DNA from: Methanohalophilus halophilus
GTDB taxonomy: Archaea; Halobacteriota; Methanosarcinia; Methanosarcinales; Methanosarcinaceae
Direction of reading: 5' to 3'
DNA: 64,000 nucleotides
Assembly (NCBI RefSeq): GCF_001889405.1
Contig: NZ_CP017921.1
Location: 1,378,057 to 1,442,056 of the forward strand
The translations under genes and the position numbers were made by a program. A model generated the notes under the pieces. It did not search any database. It worked only from the letters and a program-made list of their open reading frames with translations, and was not told the origin of the DNA. The stretch's first letter is position 1; each line of letters begins with the position of its first letter. Of this stretch, positions 8,379-17,034 are shown piece by piece.

Positions 8379-8693
8379 ATGAGTGAAGTGCATATCAATT
8401 CAAGTATATGTGGATTTGAACACAATGTTTTTGGAAAAAAAGAAGGCAAAAACATAATTATTGACATCGAAACGGATTGCGATAAAATAAAAAAGATGTC
8501 ACATATGGAAGTACCCATTGATTAGACACTTGACATTAAGGACAATTATGTCATGTCAAAAGCACAGGAATTGAAATGTTCATCCAATTGTCTTGTGCCC
8601 TGTGGAATATTGCATGTATGCAGGATGGAAATGGGGATTCTATCTGAGTCTTTAGCAAAAAGATCAGGAAATGTCAGCATCGACTTCAAATAA
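8379..8693 (+). CDS. DUF6951-like small protein interrupted by an in-frame TAG
   Basis: From the ATG at 8379 (AGGGAGAT upstream) the frame runs 105 codons to TAA at 8691-8693, with one TAG at codon 49 (8523-8525). The part before it (VHINSSICGFEHNV, IDIETDCDKIKKM) and the part after it (CSSNCLVPCGILHVCRMEMG, NVSIDF) together give the full length and Cys pattern of the roughly 100-residue DUF6951 family of methanogens, often found near methyltransferase genes. The frame is open on both sides and conserved motifs lie after the TAG. It is therefore either translated with pyrrolysine at position 49 or a very recent nonsense mutant. No TAG serves as a stop in any confident gene of the window. Confidence 0.65.
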
Positions 8694-8766
8694 ATTATTA
8701 TTTTGAGCACAGATATCTGGAAGCATATTAAAATTTTTGATTAAGCGGATAATATTTGGGGAAAAC

Positions 8767-9621
8767 ATGATCCAAACTATACTTATACCTACAGATTTTA
8801 CTATCGAGAGCGAGAAACTGCTCTCCTGTATTGCAGAATTGAAAAACACAGGATTGAAGAAAGCTATATTGTTGCATGTTGTGGACATCTTTAAATCTCA
8901 GGGACTTGCCCCCATGTTCAAGGAAAATGCAGAGGGAAAAATTGCCGAATACAAGCAACTACTGGAAGAAATGGGGGTCGAGACAATCACACATGTTGTT
9001 GAAGGCGATGTCAATAAAACGATTATTAAAGTTGCAGATGAAGAAAACGTAGATTGTATTGTTATAGGTGCAACCACATCGGGAATCATAAAAGGAAGGC
9101 TTACAGGCAGGACTACAAACTATATTTCCCGACGGTCCGATAAGATTCTGCTTATTGAGAAATACAACAAACTTGAAAAAGGTGAAGAAGAGCTATATAC
9201 CAAGACATGCTCTGCAAAGTTTTCAAAAGTAATGGTTCCGTTAGATTTCTCGGATAACTCAAATAAAATACTTGATATGCTCCGGCAAATGACAGATATC
9301 ATTCATGAAGTTGTCCTTGTACATATAATAGAAAATGCAAAAAATAAGACTCAACTTGAAAATAAGAAAAAGGAAAGTCTTGAGAAGCTCTATGAGATTG
9401 GTAATGATTTGGAGAAAAATTTGGTAGTCAATTATGTTGTAAAGGAAGGCAAACCTACAAAAATATTGGATGAACTTGCAGAAGAAATGGATATTACCCT
9501 GATAATGATAACAACCCATGGGGTCGAATCATTTAAAGACATCCTTCTGGGAAGTACTGCCGAAAACCTACTCAGGAGTACTGCTAAACCGATATTGCTA
9601 ATTCCTGCAGACAACAGGTGA
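8767..9621 (+). CDS. Tandem UspA-domain universal stress protein
   Basis: A 284-residue protein of two UspA domains. Domain 1 begins IQTILIPTDFT and has the nucleotide-site motif VIGATTSGIIKGRLTGRTTNYI; domain 2 begins KVMVPLDFSDNS and has ITTHGVESFKDILLGSTAENLLR. Both keep the G-2x-G-9x-G(S/T) pattern of ATP-binding Usp proteins. I chose the ATG at 8767 because the family motif follows immediately. It ends 5 bp before the Acr3 start, so the two are co-transcribed. Usp proteins next to transporters are thought to tune transport by nucleotide state. Confidence 0.9.
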   Translation: MIQTILIPTDFTIESEKLLSCIAELKNTGLKKAILLHVVDIFKSQGLAPMFKENAEGKIAEYKQLLEEMGVETITHVVEGDVNKTIIKVADEENVDCIVIGATTSGIIKGRLTGRTTNYISRRSDKILLIEKYNKLEKGEEELYTKTCSAKFSKVMVPLDFSDNSNKILDMLRQMTDIIHEVVLVHIIENAKNKTQLENKKKESLEKLYEIGNDLEKNLVVNYVVKEGKPTKILDELAEEMDITLIMITTHGVESFKDILLGSTAENLLRSTAKPILLIPADNR

Positions 9622-9626
9622 AAACA

Positions 9627-10682
9627 ATGGAAGAAGAAAGAGAACTTGATTTTTTCAGCAAGTATTTGTCCATATGGGTAGCCATCTGTATTATACTGGG
9701 TACTACAGTTGGTTACCTGTTCCCCAAATTTGCAGATACAATCGGTCAATATGAAATTGCAAATGTCTCTATTCCAATTGCAATCGTCCTGTTGGTCATG
9801 ATGTACCCCATCATGTTAAAAATCAGTTTTGAGGAAATACTGAAAGTAAAAGAAAATAAAAAACCTCTCTATTTGACAGTTTTTGTGAACTGGGCAATCA
9901 AACCATTTACAATGACCGTAATTGCCTGGATATTTATCAGTATATTTTTCTCTGGCCTTATACCGCTTGACCTTCAAGCGGAATATATTGCAGGTTTAAT
10001 TATACTGGGACTTGCACCCTGTACTGCAATGGTACTGGTATGGACATATTTAGCAAACGGTAATATCAATTACGCCCTTGTCCAGGTTTCTGTAAATGAC
10101 CTGATTATATTGATATTGTTTGCTCCCCTGGGAGCGTTTCTTGTTGGCCAGACCACTGACTTCCCAATACCTGTACTGACCATATTCTATTCTGTATTAT
10201 TCTATGTAGCACTCCCTCTTGTCCTTGCAATGTTAACCAGACATTATGTCATTAAAAGAAAGGGCCTAAGCTGGTTTGAAAATAATCTAATCGATAAAAT
10301 AGAATGGATTACACCAGCGGGACTTCTTGTAACCTTGATCTTGATTTTTACTCTTCAGGGTGAAATGATAATCAAATATCCTTTCCATATTGTCTTGATT
10401 GCTATACCTATCATAGTGCAAACATATTTTATATTTGCAATCAGCTATTATGGTGCAAAAAAACTGAAAATCCCCTTCTATGAAGCTGCACCTTCTGCAT
10501 TCATTGCACCAAGTAACTTCTTTGAACTGGCAGTAGCCACCACATTAATACTATTTGGTGCAACTTCAGGAGCAACACTGGCAACTGTAGTAGGTGTATT
10601 GGTAGAGGTACCTGTAATGTTATCACTTGTAAAGATAATGAAAATGAACAGACACAAATTCCAGTTTGAAGAAGGAATGTGA
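9627..10682 (+). CDS. acr3: Acr3-type arsenite efflux permease
   Basis: About 351 residues with ten predicted transmembrane helices, of the bile acid/Na+ symporter superfamily, Acr3 branch. The family signature APCTAMVLVW, with the conserved Cys of helix 4, and the helix-9 motif NFFELAVATTL with its Glu are both present. Acr3 expels As(III) from the cytoplasm with the proton motive force. The start at 9627 has AGGTGA upstream; the GTG at 9618 overlaps that site. It is the last gene of the plus-strand half of the arsenic island. Confidence 0.93.
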   Translation: MEEERELDFFSKYLSIWVAICIILGTTVGYLFPKFADTIGQYEIANVSIPIAIVLLVMMYPIMLKISFEEILKVKENKKPLYLTVFVNWAIKPFTMTVIAWIFISIFFSGLIPLDLQAEYIAGLIILGLAPCTAMVLVWTYLANGNINYALVQVSVNDLIILILFAPLGAFLVGQTTDFPIPVLTIFYSVLFYVALPLVLAMLTRHYVIKRKGLSWFENNLIDKIEWITPAGLLVTLILIFTLQGEMIIKYPFHIVLIAIPIIVQTYFIFAISYYGAKKLKIPFYEAAPSAFIAPSNFFELAVATTLILFGATSGATLATVVGVLVEVPVMLSLVKIMKMNRHKFQFEEGM

Positions 10683-10745
10683 TAGTTGGTCTAAAAATAT
10701 AAGATGCACATTCATCTTCTTTTTTTGTAATGCAGGTGATCTTGC

Positions 10746-11600
10746 TTGGAATCAGGAATAAAACATGAAGACATTGTGGAAGCAACCATATCAGCCATAA
10801 AAAAGGCCGAGACTGAATTGCCGGATGATGTGGTTGCTTGTCTGGAAAAAGCTGAACAGATAGAGAGCAGTGAGATTGCACGCTCTCATTTGCAGGCAAT
10901 ACTGGAAAATATAGGAATTGCTCGCAGGCATTCTGTGCCCATATGCCAGGATACTGGAATTATCATCCTTTTTGTGGAAATCGGCAGGAAACTGCCTCCT
11001 TTACCTGATCTGGAAAATGCCCTCGCCGAAGGTGTCAGAAAGGCCACAGTGGAAGTACCCCTACGCCCCAATGTAGTTCATCCCCTGACACGTGAAAACA
11101 GTGGGGACAATACCGGGAAAGGGCTGCCGGATATAAAATATTCTTTTAATGAATCGGAAGAACTGAGGATCACAGCCGTTCCCAAAGGTGCAGGTTCGGA
11201 AAACATGAGCATACTGAAAATGCTAAATCCCACAGAAGGTGATTCAATAGACCGGCTTGTCCTTGAAACTATCAGGGATGCCGGAGGGAAACCCTGCCCA
11301 CCTGTGATCCTGGGTATTGGTGTTGGTGGATCATTTGACAAAGCCGCCCTGCTTGCAAAGAGTGCTTTGCTGGAGCAGGTAAATGACATGGATGAAAAAG
11401 AACATGCCCTGCTGGAAAAGGTCAATTCCCTGGGCGTTGGTCCCATGGGTACAGGTGGCGATACGACGGCTCTGGCGGTCCACATCATGACAGCCCACTG
11501 CCACACCGCTTCCCTGCCAGTGGCCATCAATATTCAGTGCTGGGCCAACAGGCATGCCACAGCTGTTATTGGAGGTGAAGGCAAATGGAATATCATCTGA
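10746..11600 (+). CDS. fumA: Fumarate hydratase, alpha (N-terminal) subunit, class I Fe-S
   Basis: A 284-residue TTG-start protein with AGGTGATC 4 nt upstream (10734-10741). It carries the class I fumarase/tartrate dehydratase alpha motifs: SVPICQDTGIIILF with the first cluster Cys, LTRENSGDNTG, VPKGAGSENMS, and the late cysteines near KPCPPVILGIGVGG and MTAHCHTASLP. It hydrates fumarate to malate with a [4Fe-4S] cluster, together with the beta subunit encoded next. In methanogens this serves the partial TCA route. Its 3' end overlaps the beta gene by 16 nt. Confidence 0.93.
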   Translation: MESGIKHEDIVEATISAIKKAETELPDDVVACLEKAEQIESSEIARSHLQAILENIGIARRHSVPICQDTGIIILFVEIGRKLPPLPDLENALAEGVRKATVEVPLRPNVVHPLTRENSGDNTGKGLPDIKYSFNESEELRITAVPKGAGSENMSILKMLNPTEGDSIDRLVLETIRDAGGKPCPPVILGIGVGGSFDKAALLAKSALLEQVNDMDEKEHALLEKVNSLGVGPMGTGGDTTALAVHIMTAHCHTASLPVAINIQCWANRHATAVIGGEGKWNII

Positions 11601-12160
11601 AAACCCCTCTCACCATTGAGGACATCGAATCCCTGCGCATTGGTGATGTAGTCTACATCTCAGGCAATATTTTCACAGCCCGGGATGAGGCTCATAAACA
11701 TATCCTGGAAACCCCTCTGGAAAATATGCCCGTTGATCTGGAAGGAGCCGCTATCTATCATTGTGGTCCCCTTATGCAAAAAAATGATGCTGCGGAATGG
11801 GAGCCTGTGGCTGCCGGTCCGACCACCAGTGCACGTATGTCCGCAATGACTCCGCAACTTCTGGAAAAGCACAATGTGAGAGTGTTGATAGGTAAGGGCG
11901 GAATGGACAATGTCGCAGATTCAATGAAAGGAAAATGTGTCTATCTTGTCTATACCGGAGGATGTGCTGCACTTGCAGTCAATTCCATAACAAAGGTTTG
12001 TGATGTCCACTGGCTTGATCTGGGTATGCCTGAAGCAGTATGGGTACTCAAAATAGATAAATTCGGGCCTCTGGTTGTGGGAATCGATACTGAGGGAGAA
12101 GACCTTTTCAGGAATATCAGGGAAAAGGTAAACGAAAATCTTGAAAGGGCTCTCAGATAA
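11585..12160 (+). CDS. fumB: Fumarate hydratase, beta (C-terminal) subunit
   Basis: A 191-residue partner of the preceding subunit. Motifs: VVYISGNIFTARDEAHK, YHCGPLM, AAGPTTSARM, IGKGGM and the closing VLKIDKFGPLVVGIDTEG. The start at 11585 lies inside the alpha gene behind GGAGGTGA. Overlap and order make a two-gene operon. The 3' end overlaps the convergent membrane protein gene by 8 bp. Confidence 0.93.
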   Translation: MEYHLKTPLTIEDIESLRIGDVVYISGNIFTARDEAHKHILETPLENMPVDLEGAAIYHCGPLMQKNDAAEWEPVAAGPTTSARMSAMTPQLLEKHNVRVLIGKGGMDNVADSMKGKCVYLVYTGGCAALAVNSITKVCDVHWLDLGMPEAVWVLKIDKFGPLVVGIDTEGEDLFRNIREKVNENLERALR

Positions 12161-13136
12161 GGAAGGTGAAAGTGGCCCATGCTATGATGGTCAGTAATAA
12201 GGAGTGCTTTAAGCCTGCTGACACCTGTCCTTCCCCCATCTGGCCCGCTACGATTCCTGTAACAAACCCCTGGATCACAGAAGCGTGGAATAAGATACGG
12301 GTGAAATGATCCGGATCAAAAGCACCTATGAATTGACTTCCTGCACCTGCAGCTGCTGCTGCATTCCCGGCTTCTGCCATGGTTGGTACGAATTTAGAGG
12401 TTAGCATAAGAACTACGAAGAGGAAAACAAGGAATGACATGTAACTGATCACAACATAAACCACCATATTTCCCTTTCTTTCCCTCTGCAAGGTCTTGAT
12501 CTCATTTGCATCCCTGGCAGCTGCATCAAGTACGGATGAAGTTCTTCCGCCGGCCCTGTTTGCCTGTGTAATTAAAGCTACAGATCTTGAGATAAGGGGT
12601 GTATTCAGACGTTGGGCAAAATTCTCCAGCGTAACCTCAAAAGAAATACCCCAGGAAAGGGAAGCATCCATTTGTTTAACTTCTTCTGTCAATACTCCAT
12701 AGTCAGCTTTTGTCAATGTATTTACTGCTGCAGGCAATGTGAGTCCGGCACGACTCATCTCTGCCATATCCCTGAGGAAATTTGGTATGTACTCCTCTAC
12801 CTGATTTATAAAACGCCTTTTTTTGAAGAAAGTGTATGAAGGAAGTGAAATTGAAATTAGAACTGAAAATATGATCACATCATCTATAAATGGTGTACCC
12901 CATGTCAACTCCAGTCCTATTATCAGAAAGATCAATGAAAGTGGTCCGCTAAATACTATAGAATAGGGAGGCTGTCTGAACAGGAATTCCTTTGGTTTTT
13001 TAGCAAATTCCTTTATGGTCACATGTTCTTTGGCTTTTTCCAGTTTTTCTTTAATAGTGAGATCTTCAAGTTCCTGAAGTTTTTCCTCGCTTAAAGGTTC
13101 ATTCCTTTTTACCGGATCATTGCCAATAAACTTCAT
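12153..13136 (-). CDS. Type II/IV secretion system F-domain membrane protein (TadC/GspF-like)
   Basis: A 327-residue protein. After a charged cytoplasmic N-terminus (about 75 residues), two membrane segments flank a T2SSF domain (FLRDMAEMSRAGLTLPAAVN, SWGISFEVTLENFAQRL), then three or more helices at the C-terminus. These are platform proteins of archaeal type IV pili and Tad/Flp-like systems. It is the last gene of the operon MinD-like, ATPase, F protein 1, F protein 2, and starts 1 bp after its neighbour. An Ala/Gly run (AGNAAAAAGAG) precedes the last loop. Confidence 0.88.
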   Translation of the reverse strand: MKFIGNDPVKRNEPLSEEKLQELEDLTIKEKLEKAKEHVTIKEFAKKPKEFLFRQPPYSIVFSGPLSLIFLIIGLELTWGTPFIDDVIIFSVLISISLPSYTFFKKRRFINQVEEYIPNFLRDMAEMSRAGLTLPAAVNTLTKADYGVLTEEVKQMDASLSWGISFEVTLENFAQRLNTPLISRSVALITQANRAGGRTSSVLDAAARDANEIKTLQRERKGNMVVYVVISYMSFLVFLFVVLMLTSKFVPTMAEAGNAAAAAGAGSQFIGAFDPDHFTRILFHASVIQGFVTGIVAGQMGEGQVSAGLKHSLLLTIIAWATFTFLI

Positions 13137-13137
13137 T

Positions 13138-14061
13138 TTACTCCTCCGGAGTTAAACTACTGATAAGAATTACAAATAAAATACTTCCTACAGGTACTAT
13201 GGCATACACAAGGATATAGAGAAACAGCATATTTGCCCCACCCATTATAGACATGATCGATATGACTATTATAAGAAAAAGCGGACCTGCTACAAAGGCA
13301 GTAACATAAGTTTCACCGAGAAGTCCCAATGTTTCAAGAAATTCCTTTTGCCTCTGCCTGTTTTCCACTATATACTGATCGGTCTTTATCTTAAAATATG
13401 GTTCAAGCTCGCCCCCGGATGTAACAACTGTAATTGCCCCCTGCAAAAATTCCTGAAGCATAGGGGATGGAGTTGTGAGTGAGATGTTCTTCATGGCTGT
13501 TACCAGATCCTTTCCCAGCACTTCCATATCCCTTACCAGATAGCGTACTTCAACCGCAACTTCCCCGTAGATGGAATTTTTGGCCAGGGACTTAAAAAGT
13601 TCTACAGGAAGTACTCCAGCTCCTGACATTGCAGACATGTAATTTATAGCATAGGGCAGTATTTGTTCGATGTTGCGTTTTCTGTCTCCTGCAACCAAAG
13701 CTGGATAGAGAACAAAGCCTTTAAAGATGGATACAAAAGATAATAGTAGGATTGCTATACTTCCAGATACCTGTACGATAAGGGCTTTGTATGGAACAAT
13801 GGGAGCAAACCAGTAAGGCAGGTATAAGCGTGTGCCCGGAATTTCCGGTATACCCGTAATGAAAATTAATATATTCAAGAATAAAAGGACCAGTATGCTT
13901 CCTATTATAGCAGAAAGCATTGCACCGGATAAATACATATCATAACCTATGTTCATCCTGCTTTTCAGCAGGTTGTGTCGGAGACGGTGGTATTTGAGTC
14001 TCTTTTTTGCAAAAAGGTCCCCGAAAAGGGTATATGCATAGCTGAAATATCGTTTACTCAT
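13138..14061 (-). CDS. Type II/IV secretion system F-domain membrane protein (TadB-like)
   Basis: A 307-residue platform protein with helices near residues 48-70 and 95-115, a T2SSF domain (ILPYAINYMSAMSGAGVLPVELF, VRDMEVLGKDLVTAMKN) and a C-terminal pair of helices. It overlaps the secretion ATPase gene by 8 nt and abuts the second F protein, so the two probably form a heteromeric inner-membrane platform as in archaeal pili. No pilin or prepilin peptidase gene is in view, so the exported fibre is not known. Confidence 0.88.
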   Translation of the reverse strand: MSKRYFSYAYTLFGDLFAKKRLKYHRLRHNLLKSRMNIGYDMYLSGAMLSAIIGSILVLLFLNILIFITGIPEIPGTRLYLPYWFAPIVPYKALIVQVSGSIAILLLSFVSIFKGFVLYPALVAGDRKRNIEQILPYAINYMSAMSGAGVLPVELFKSLAKNSIYGEVAVEVRYLVRDMEVLGKDLVTAMKNISLTTPSPMLQEFLQGAITVVTSGGELEPYFKIKTDQYIVENRQRQKEFLETLGLLGETYVTAFVAGPLFLIIVISIMSIMGGANMLFLYILVYAIVPVGSILFVILISSLTPEE

Positions 14062-16012
14062 CTTGCATTTCCTGTTTAACCAGCTTTATTATTGTTTCAG
14101 GTTCTCTCTTATAGGCAACAATTATCTTCGAAAAATCCTTATAATTGCTAATTCCCCTTTGCAGAGCCCATTCTATAACATCCTGGCGTTGTTGCAATTC
14201 CTTCCTGACAGTTGCATCATTCCATCCGCGATCCAGCATCAGACTTTCAATTACATAGGACCTCCCTGAATACTGGAAGGAGTCTTTCCCCGCCCTCCAC
14301 AAGAACACTTCATTTGTAAGCAGTTCACCGGTTCGCGGATCTACTCCGACGATTTCCGTAATTGACTTGCATCTCCTTACCCTATCTTCACCAACTTTCA
14401 CCTGTGCCTGCACACAAACAACATCAAGCGCCTGTATCATAATTCTGGGTACATTGATGGGAGGATTTTCAAGACGGTGGACTATTGATTGTACGGAATC
14501 TGCATGTATGGTGGAAAATGTGGTGTGGCCTGTCGACATTGCCTGAAAAAGTACATATGCTTCAGCTCCTCTTACTTCTCCTACAAGGATATATTCTGGA
14601 CGCTGACGCAGGGATGCTCTCAGGAGCTCATACATACCTATGGATCCTCTTTCTTCACCTGCAAAAGCCTGTCTTGTTACACCCGGTATCCAGTTGGGAT
14701 GAGCAAGATTGAGCTCCCTGGTGTCTTCAATAGAAACCAATTTCATTTCGGGCTGGATGAACATGGAAATTGCATTCATGGAAGTTGTTTTACCTGATGC
14801 TGTTCCACCAGCAAATATGATACTTTTGTTTGATTCAACAGCAAGCCAGAGATAGGCCATCATTGCTGTGGAATAAGTATGAAAACCAATTAATTGAGGT
14901 GGAGTTATTGGATTTTCATTAAAACGACGAATCGTAAAAGTGCTTCCGTAAGTTGTTACTTCCCTTCCAAGGGTCAGCTGTATTCTGGATCCATCCGGCA
15001 TTGTTGCATCAAGCAAAGGATTTGCAATCGAGATATGCTTTCCACATATCTGAGCCATTCTTATTACAAAAGAATCCAGTTTCTCATCCATATCAAAAGT
15101 TATACTCGAAGGAATTGATTCATACTTTTTGTGATAGACATAGATCGGGGTAGCAGGTCCGTCACAGGAAATATCTTCGATATCCGAATCGCGCATCACC
15201 GCATCAATATCCCCATAACCCAGGAAATCCCGCTGGATATAATAGGTAAGTTTTTCTCTGTTTGCCGGGGAGAGGTCTATCCTGTAATCTTTCAGGAATT
15301 CGATAAATCTGGACCTGAGTACATCTTTTGCATCTGACTTTTCGGTTTCCTTCAGATCAATATCGAGAGTCTCTATCAGGCGCGATTTAATGATTTCGAG
15401 CAACTCTTTTTCCATATCAGTTAATTCGGGCTCAATAACCTTGTACTGATATTCATGTATTTCCATGTCATAAAGGATGCGAATGTAGGAGTAGGGAGGA
15501 TTTATAGGATAAAGTTCAATTTCACGCACACCAGGATTATCTCCCCCGGATAGATCTACAAGAGGACCATGTTTTACAATATCGTATTTTTCGAATTCAA
15601 TCTCACGTTTTGTGATTATGTCTTTTATTTTCTGCAACATTGAAGACTTGTGAATTTCAATATTTTCTTCATCAACCATCATTTGTTCTTCTGTAATTTC
15701 CCGGATGGCTTTTTCCCAGACACTTTGAACTTCTTCTGGTATTTTTCCTTGTTGCAGTTCCTGATTTATTAATTCTTTTTCAACAAGTTTGTCAATCCCT
15801 TCATTGACATTAGTTTCATTAGCTAAATCTGAAAATACAGTATCCATCATTTCAATCTGTTTTTCAAGATTGAAATTATTTGGATCATCCACGTCCTCCA
15901 CGGACGCATTTTTATGAATGTCTGTATTCCTCTCTTTGTCGGACTCCTCTGTGTCCTCCCTGCCCCTATTTTCTTCCATTCTTTGCATTTGTTCTTCTGA
16001 AGAGGAAGCCAT
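14054..16012 (-). CDS. Type II/IV secretion ATPase (GspE/TadA/PilB-like)
   Basis: About 652 residues. The first 250 are acidic and variable, then comes an N-domain (YYIQRDFLGYGDIDAVM) and the ATPase core: Walker A GGTASGKTTSMN at about 410-420, Asp box SIEDTRELNL, Walker B-like YILVGEVRGAEAY, and His box STIHADSVQSIVHRL. It powers assembly of type IV pilus-like fibres at the membrane platform encoded downstream. I chose the ATG at 16012 because AAGGTG lies about 7 nt upstream; a GTG at 16018 overlaps that site. The Glu/Asp-rich N-terminus suits a salt-adapted cytoplasm. Confidence 0.93.
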   Translation of the reverse strand: MASSSEEQMQRMEENRGREDTEESDKERNTDIHKNASVEDVDDPNNFNLEKQIEMMDTVFSDLANETNVNEGIDKLVEKELINQELQQGKIPEEVQSVWEKAIREITEEQMMVDEENIEIHKSSMLQKIKDIITKREIEFEKYDIVKHGPLVDLSGGDNPGVREIELYPINPPYSYIRILYDMEIHEYQYKVIEPELTDMEKELLEIIKSRLIETLDIDLKETEKSDAKDVLRSRFIEFLKDYRIDLSPANREKLTYYIQRDFLGYGDIDAVMRDSDIEDISCDGPATPIYVYHKKYESIPSSITFDMDEKLDSFVIRMAQICGKHISIANPLLDATMPDGSRIQLTLGREVTTYGSTFTIRRFNENPITPPQLIGFHTYSTAMMAYLWLAVESNKSIIFAGGTASGKTTSMNAISMFIQPEMKLVSIEDTRELNLAHPNWIPGVTRQAFAGEERGSIGMYELLRASLRQRPEYILVGEVRGAEAYVLFQAMSTGHTTFSTIHADSVQSIVHRLENPPINVPRIMIQALDVVCVQAQVKVGEDRVRRCKSITEIVGVDPRTGELLTNEVFLWRAGKDSFQYSGRSYVIESLMLDRGWNDATVRKELQQRQDVIEWALQRGISNYKDFSKIIVAYKREPETIIKLVKQEMQDE

Positions 16013-16026
16013 AAACACACCTTCAT

Positions 16027-16818
16027 TTATTGAGCAAAAAATATACCTTTAATTCTCTGGAAAAAACCCTTCTTAGGCTGTGAACCAGTTTCATTCAGGT
16101 ATGTAGGGTCACTTTCAATACCTGCCATTTGCGCTGCTATTCTTTTCAAACTAAATGATGCAGCTGATGTTGGATAATTGCAAACGACGGGTTTTTGCAG
16201 GGAAAGAGATTTTTGAATTGCAACATCAGCAGGTATTTCCCCTATTATGTCCACCCCACTTGATTCATTAATTTTGTTTCTCAAATTCTGACTAAGTCCA
16301 TTTTCAATACGGTTAACTATAACACCGCTTATTGGTACATCATAACCTCGGGCTATTGTTGCCGTTTTAAGGGAGTCGGTTATTGAAGTGATCTCCGGAT
16401 TCATTACTACAATAACATAATGTGAGAGTTTGAGAGGAATTATTATATTTGGATTGATTCCGGATGGTGTGTCCATTATTATAAAATCAAATTCCCTGTT
16501 TAACTGGTCAAGCACTTTTTCAAGCATCTTGATATTAGCTTTCTGATAGCCTTTAATTGTGTATCCGGCAGGGAGTATTTTGACACCGTATGGCCCCTCA
16601 TAAATTGCCTCTCTTACATCGACATCTCCTGCAAGTACGTCATGTAGGGTTTTGTTTATATTTAAGCTGAAGAACAAGCCCACATTTGCCATACCAAGGT
16701 CGGTATCAATAATTAGCACTCTTCTCCCCATCCCTGCAAGAGCTGTGGCTACATTGGCAGAAACAGTAGTCTTTCCAGTCCCCCCTTTTCCAGAGGCAAA
16801 TGTATAAATCGAAGCCAC
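16027..16818 (-). CDS. MinD/ParA-like ATPase heading a pilus/secretion operon
   Basis: About 263 residues with a deviant Walker A motif (FASGKGGTGKTT), switch I-like VLIIDTDLGMANVG and switch II FDFIIMDTPSG, as in MinD/FleN/CpaE ATPases. It lacks an obvious C-terminal amphipathic MinD helix, ending GFFQRIKGIFFAQ. As the first gene of the operon, before the secretion ATPase, it is likely to position or count the pilus machine, as TadZ/CpaE does in Tad systems. The GTG at 16818 (GGGT upstream) fits the family start; a TTG at 16830 would add four residues. Confidence 0.88.
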   Translation of the reverse strand: MASIYTFASGKGGTGKTTVSANVATALAGMGRRVLIIDTDLGMANVGLFFSLNINKTLHDVLAGDVDVREAIYEGPYGVKILPAGYTIKGYQKANIKMLEKVLDQLNREFDFIIMDTPSGINPNIIIPLKLSHYVIVVMNPEITSITDSLKTATIARGYDVPISGVIVNRIENGLSQNLRNKINESSGVDIIGEIPADVAIQKSLSLQKPVVCNYPTSAASFSLKRIAAQMAGIESDPTYLNETGSQPKKGFFQRIKGIFFAQ

Positions 16819-16977
16819 TTTATTACCCAATAAATATTATATTTATTTATTATATATTAAGATTTGTTTTTCTGCAGAAGTTTATATAGCTTTTTCGATA
16901 TACGATTCCATTAAGATTTGCCTTTGAATAAGCATAAATGAAAAGTAGATAACTTTATTAAACAAAATCCTCTTGAA

Positions 16978-17034
16978 AACTTAAATAAGTTATCAATGTA
17001 ATAATAGTACAAAACTCATATAAGGTGTAATAAA
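16978..17034 (+). promoter_or_regulatory. Promoter and leader of AMP phosphorylase
   Basis: In the 216-bp divergent gap, the dyad AACTTA-AA-TAAGTT (16978-16991) contains a TATA-like core. About 45 bp downstream the coding start at 17035 is preceded by AAGGTG, giving an expected leader of about 25 nt. The rest of the gap is AT-rich and must also hold the promoter of the MinD-like operon (TATTATATATTAAG near 16848-16861). Confidence 0.45.
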
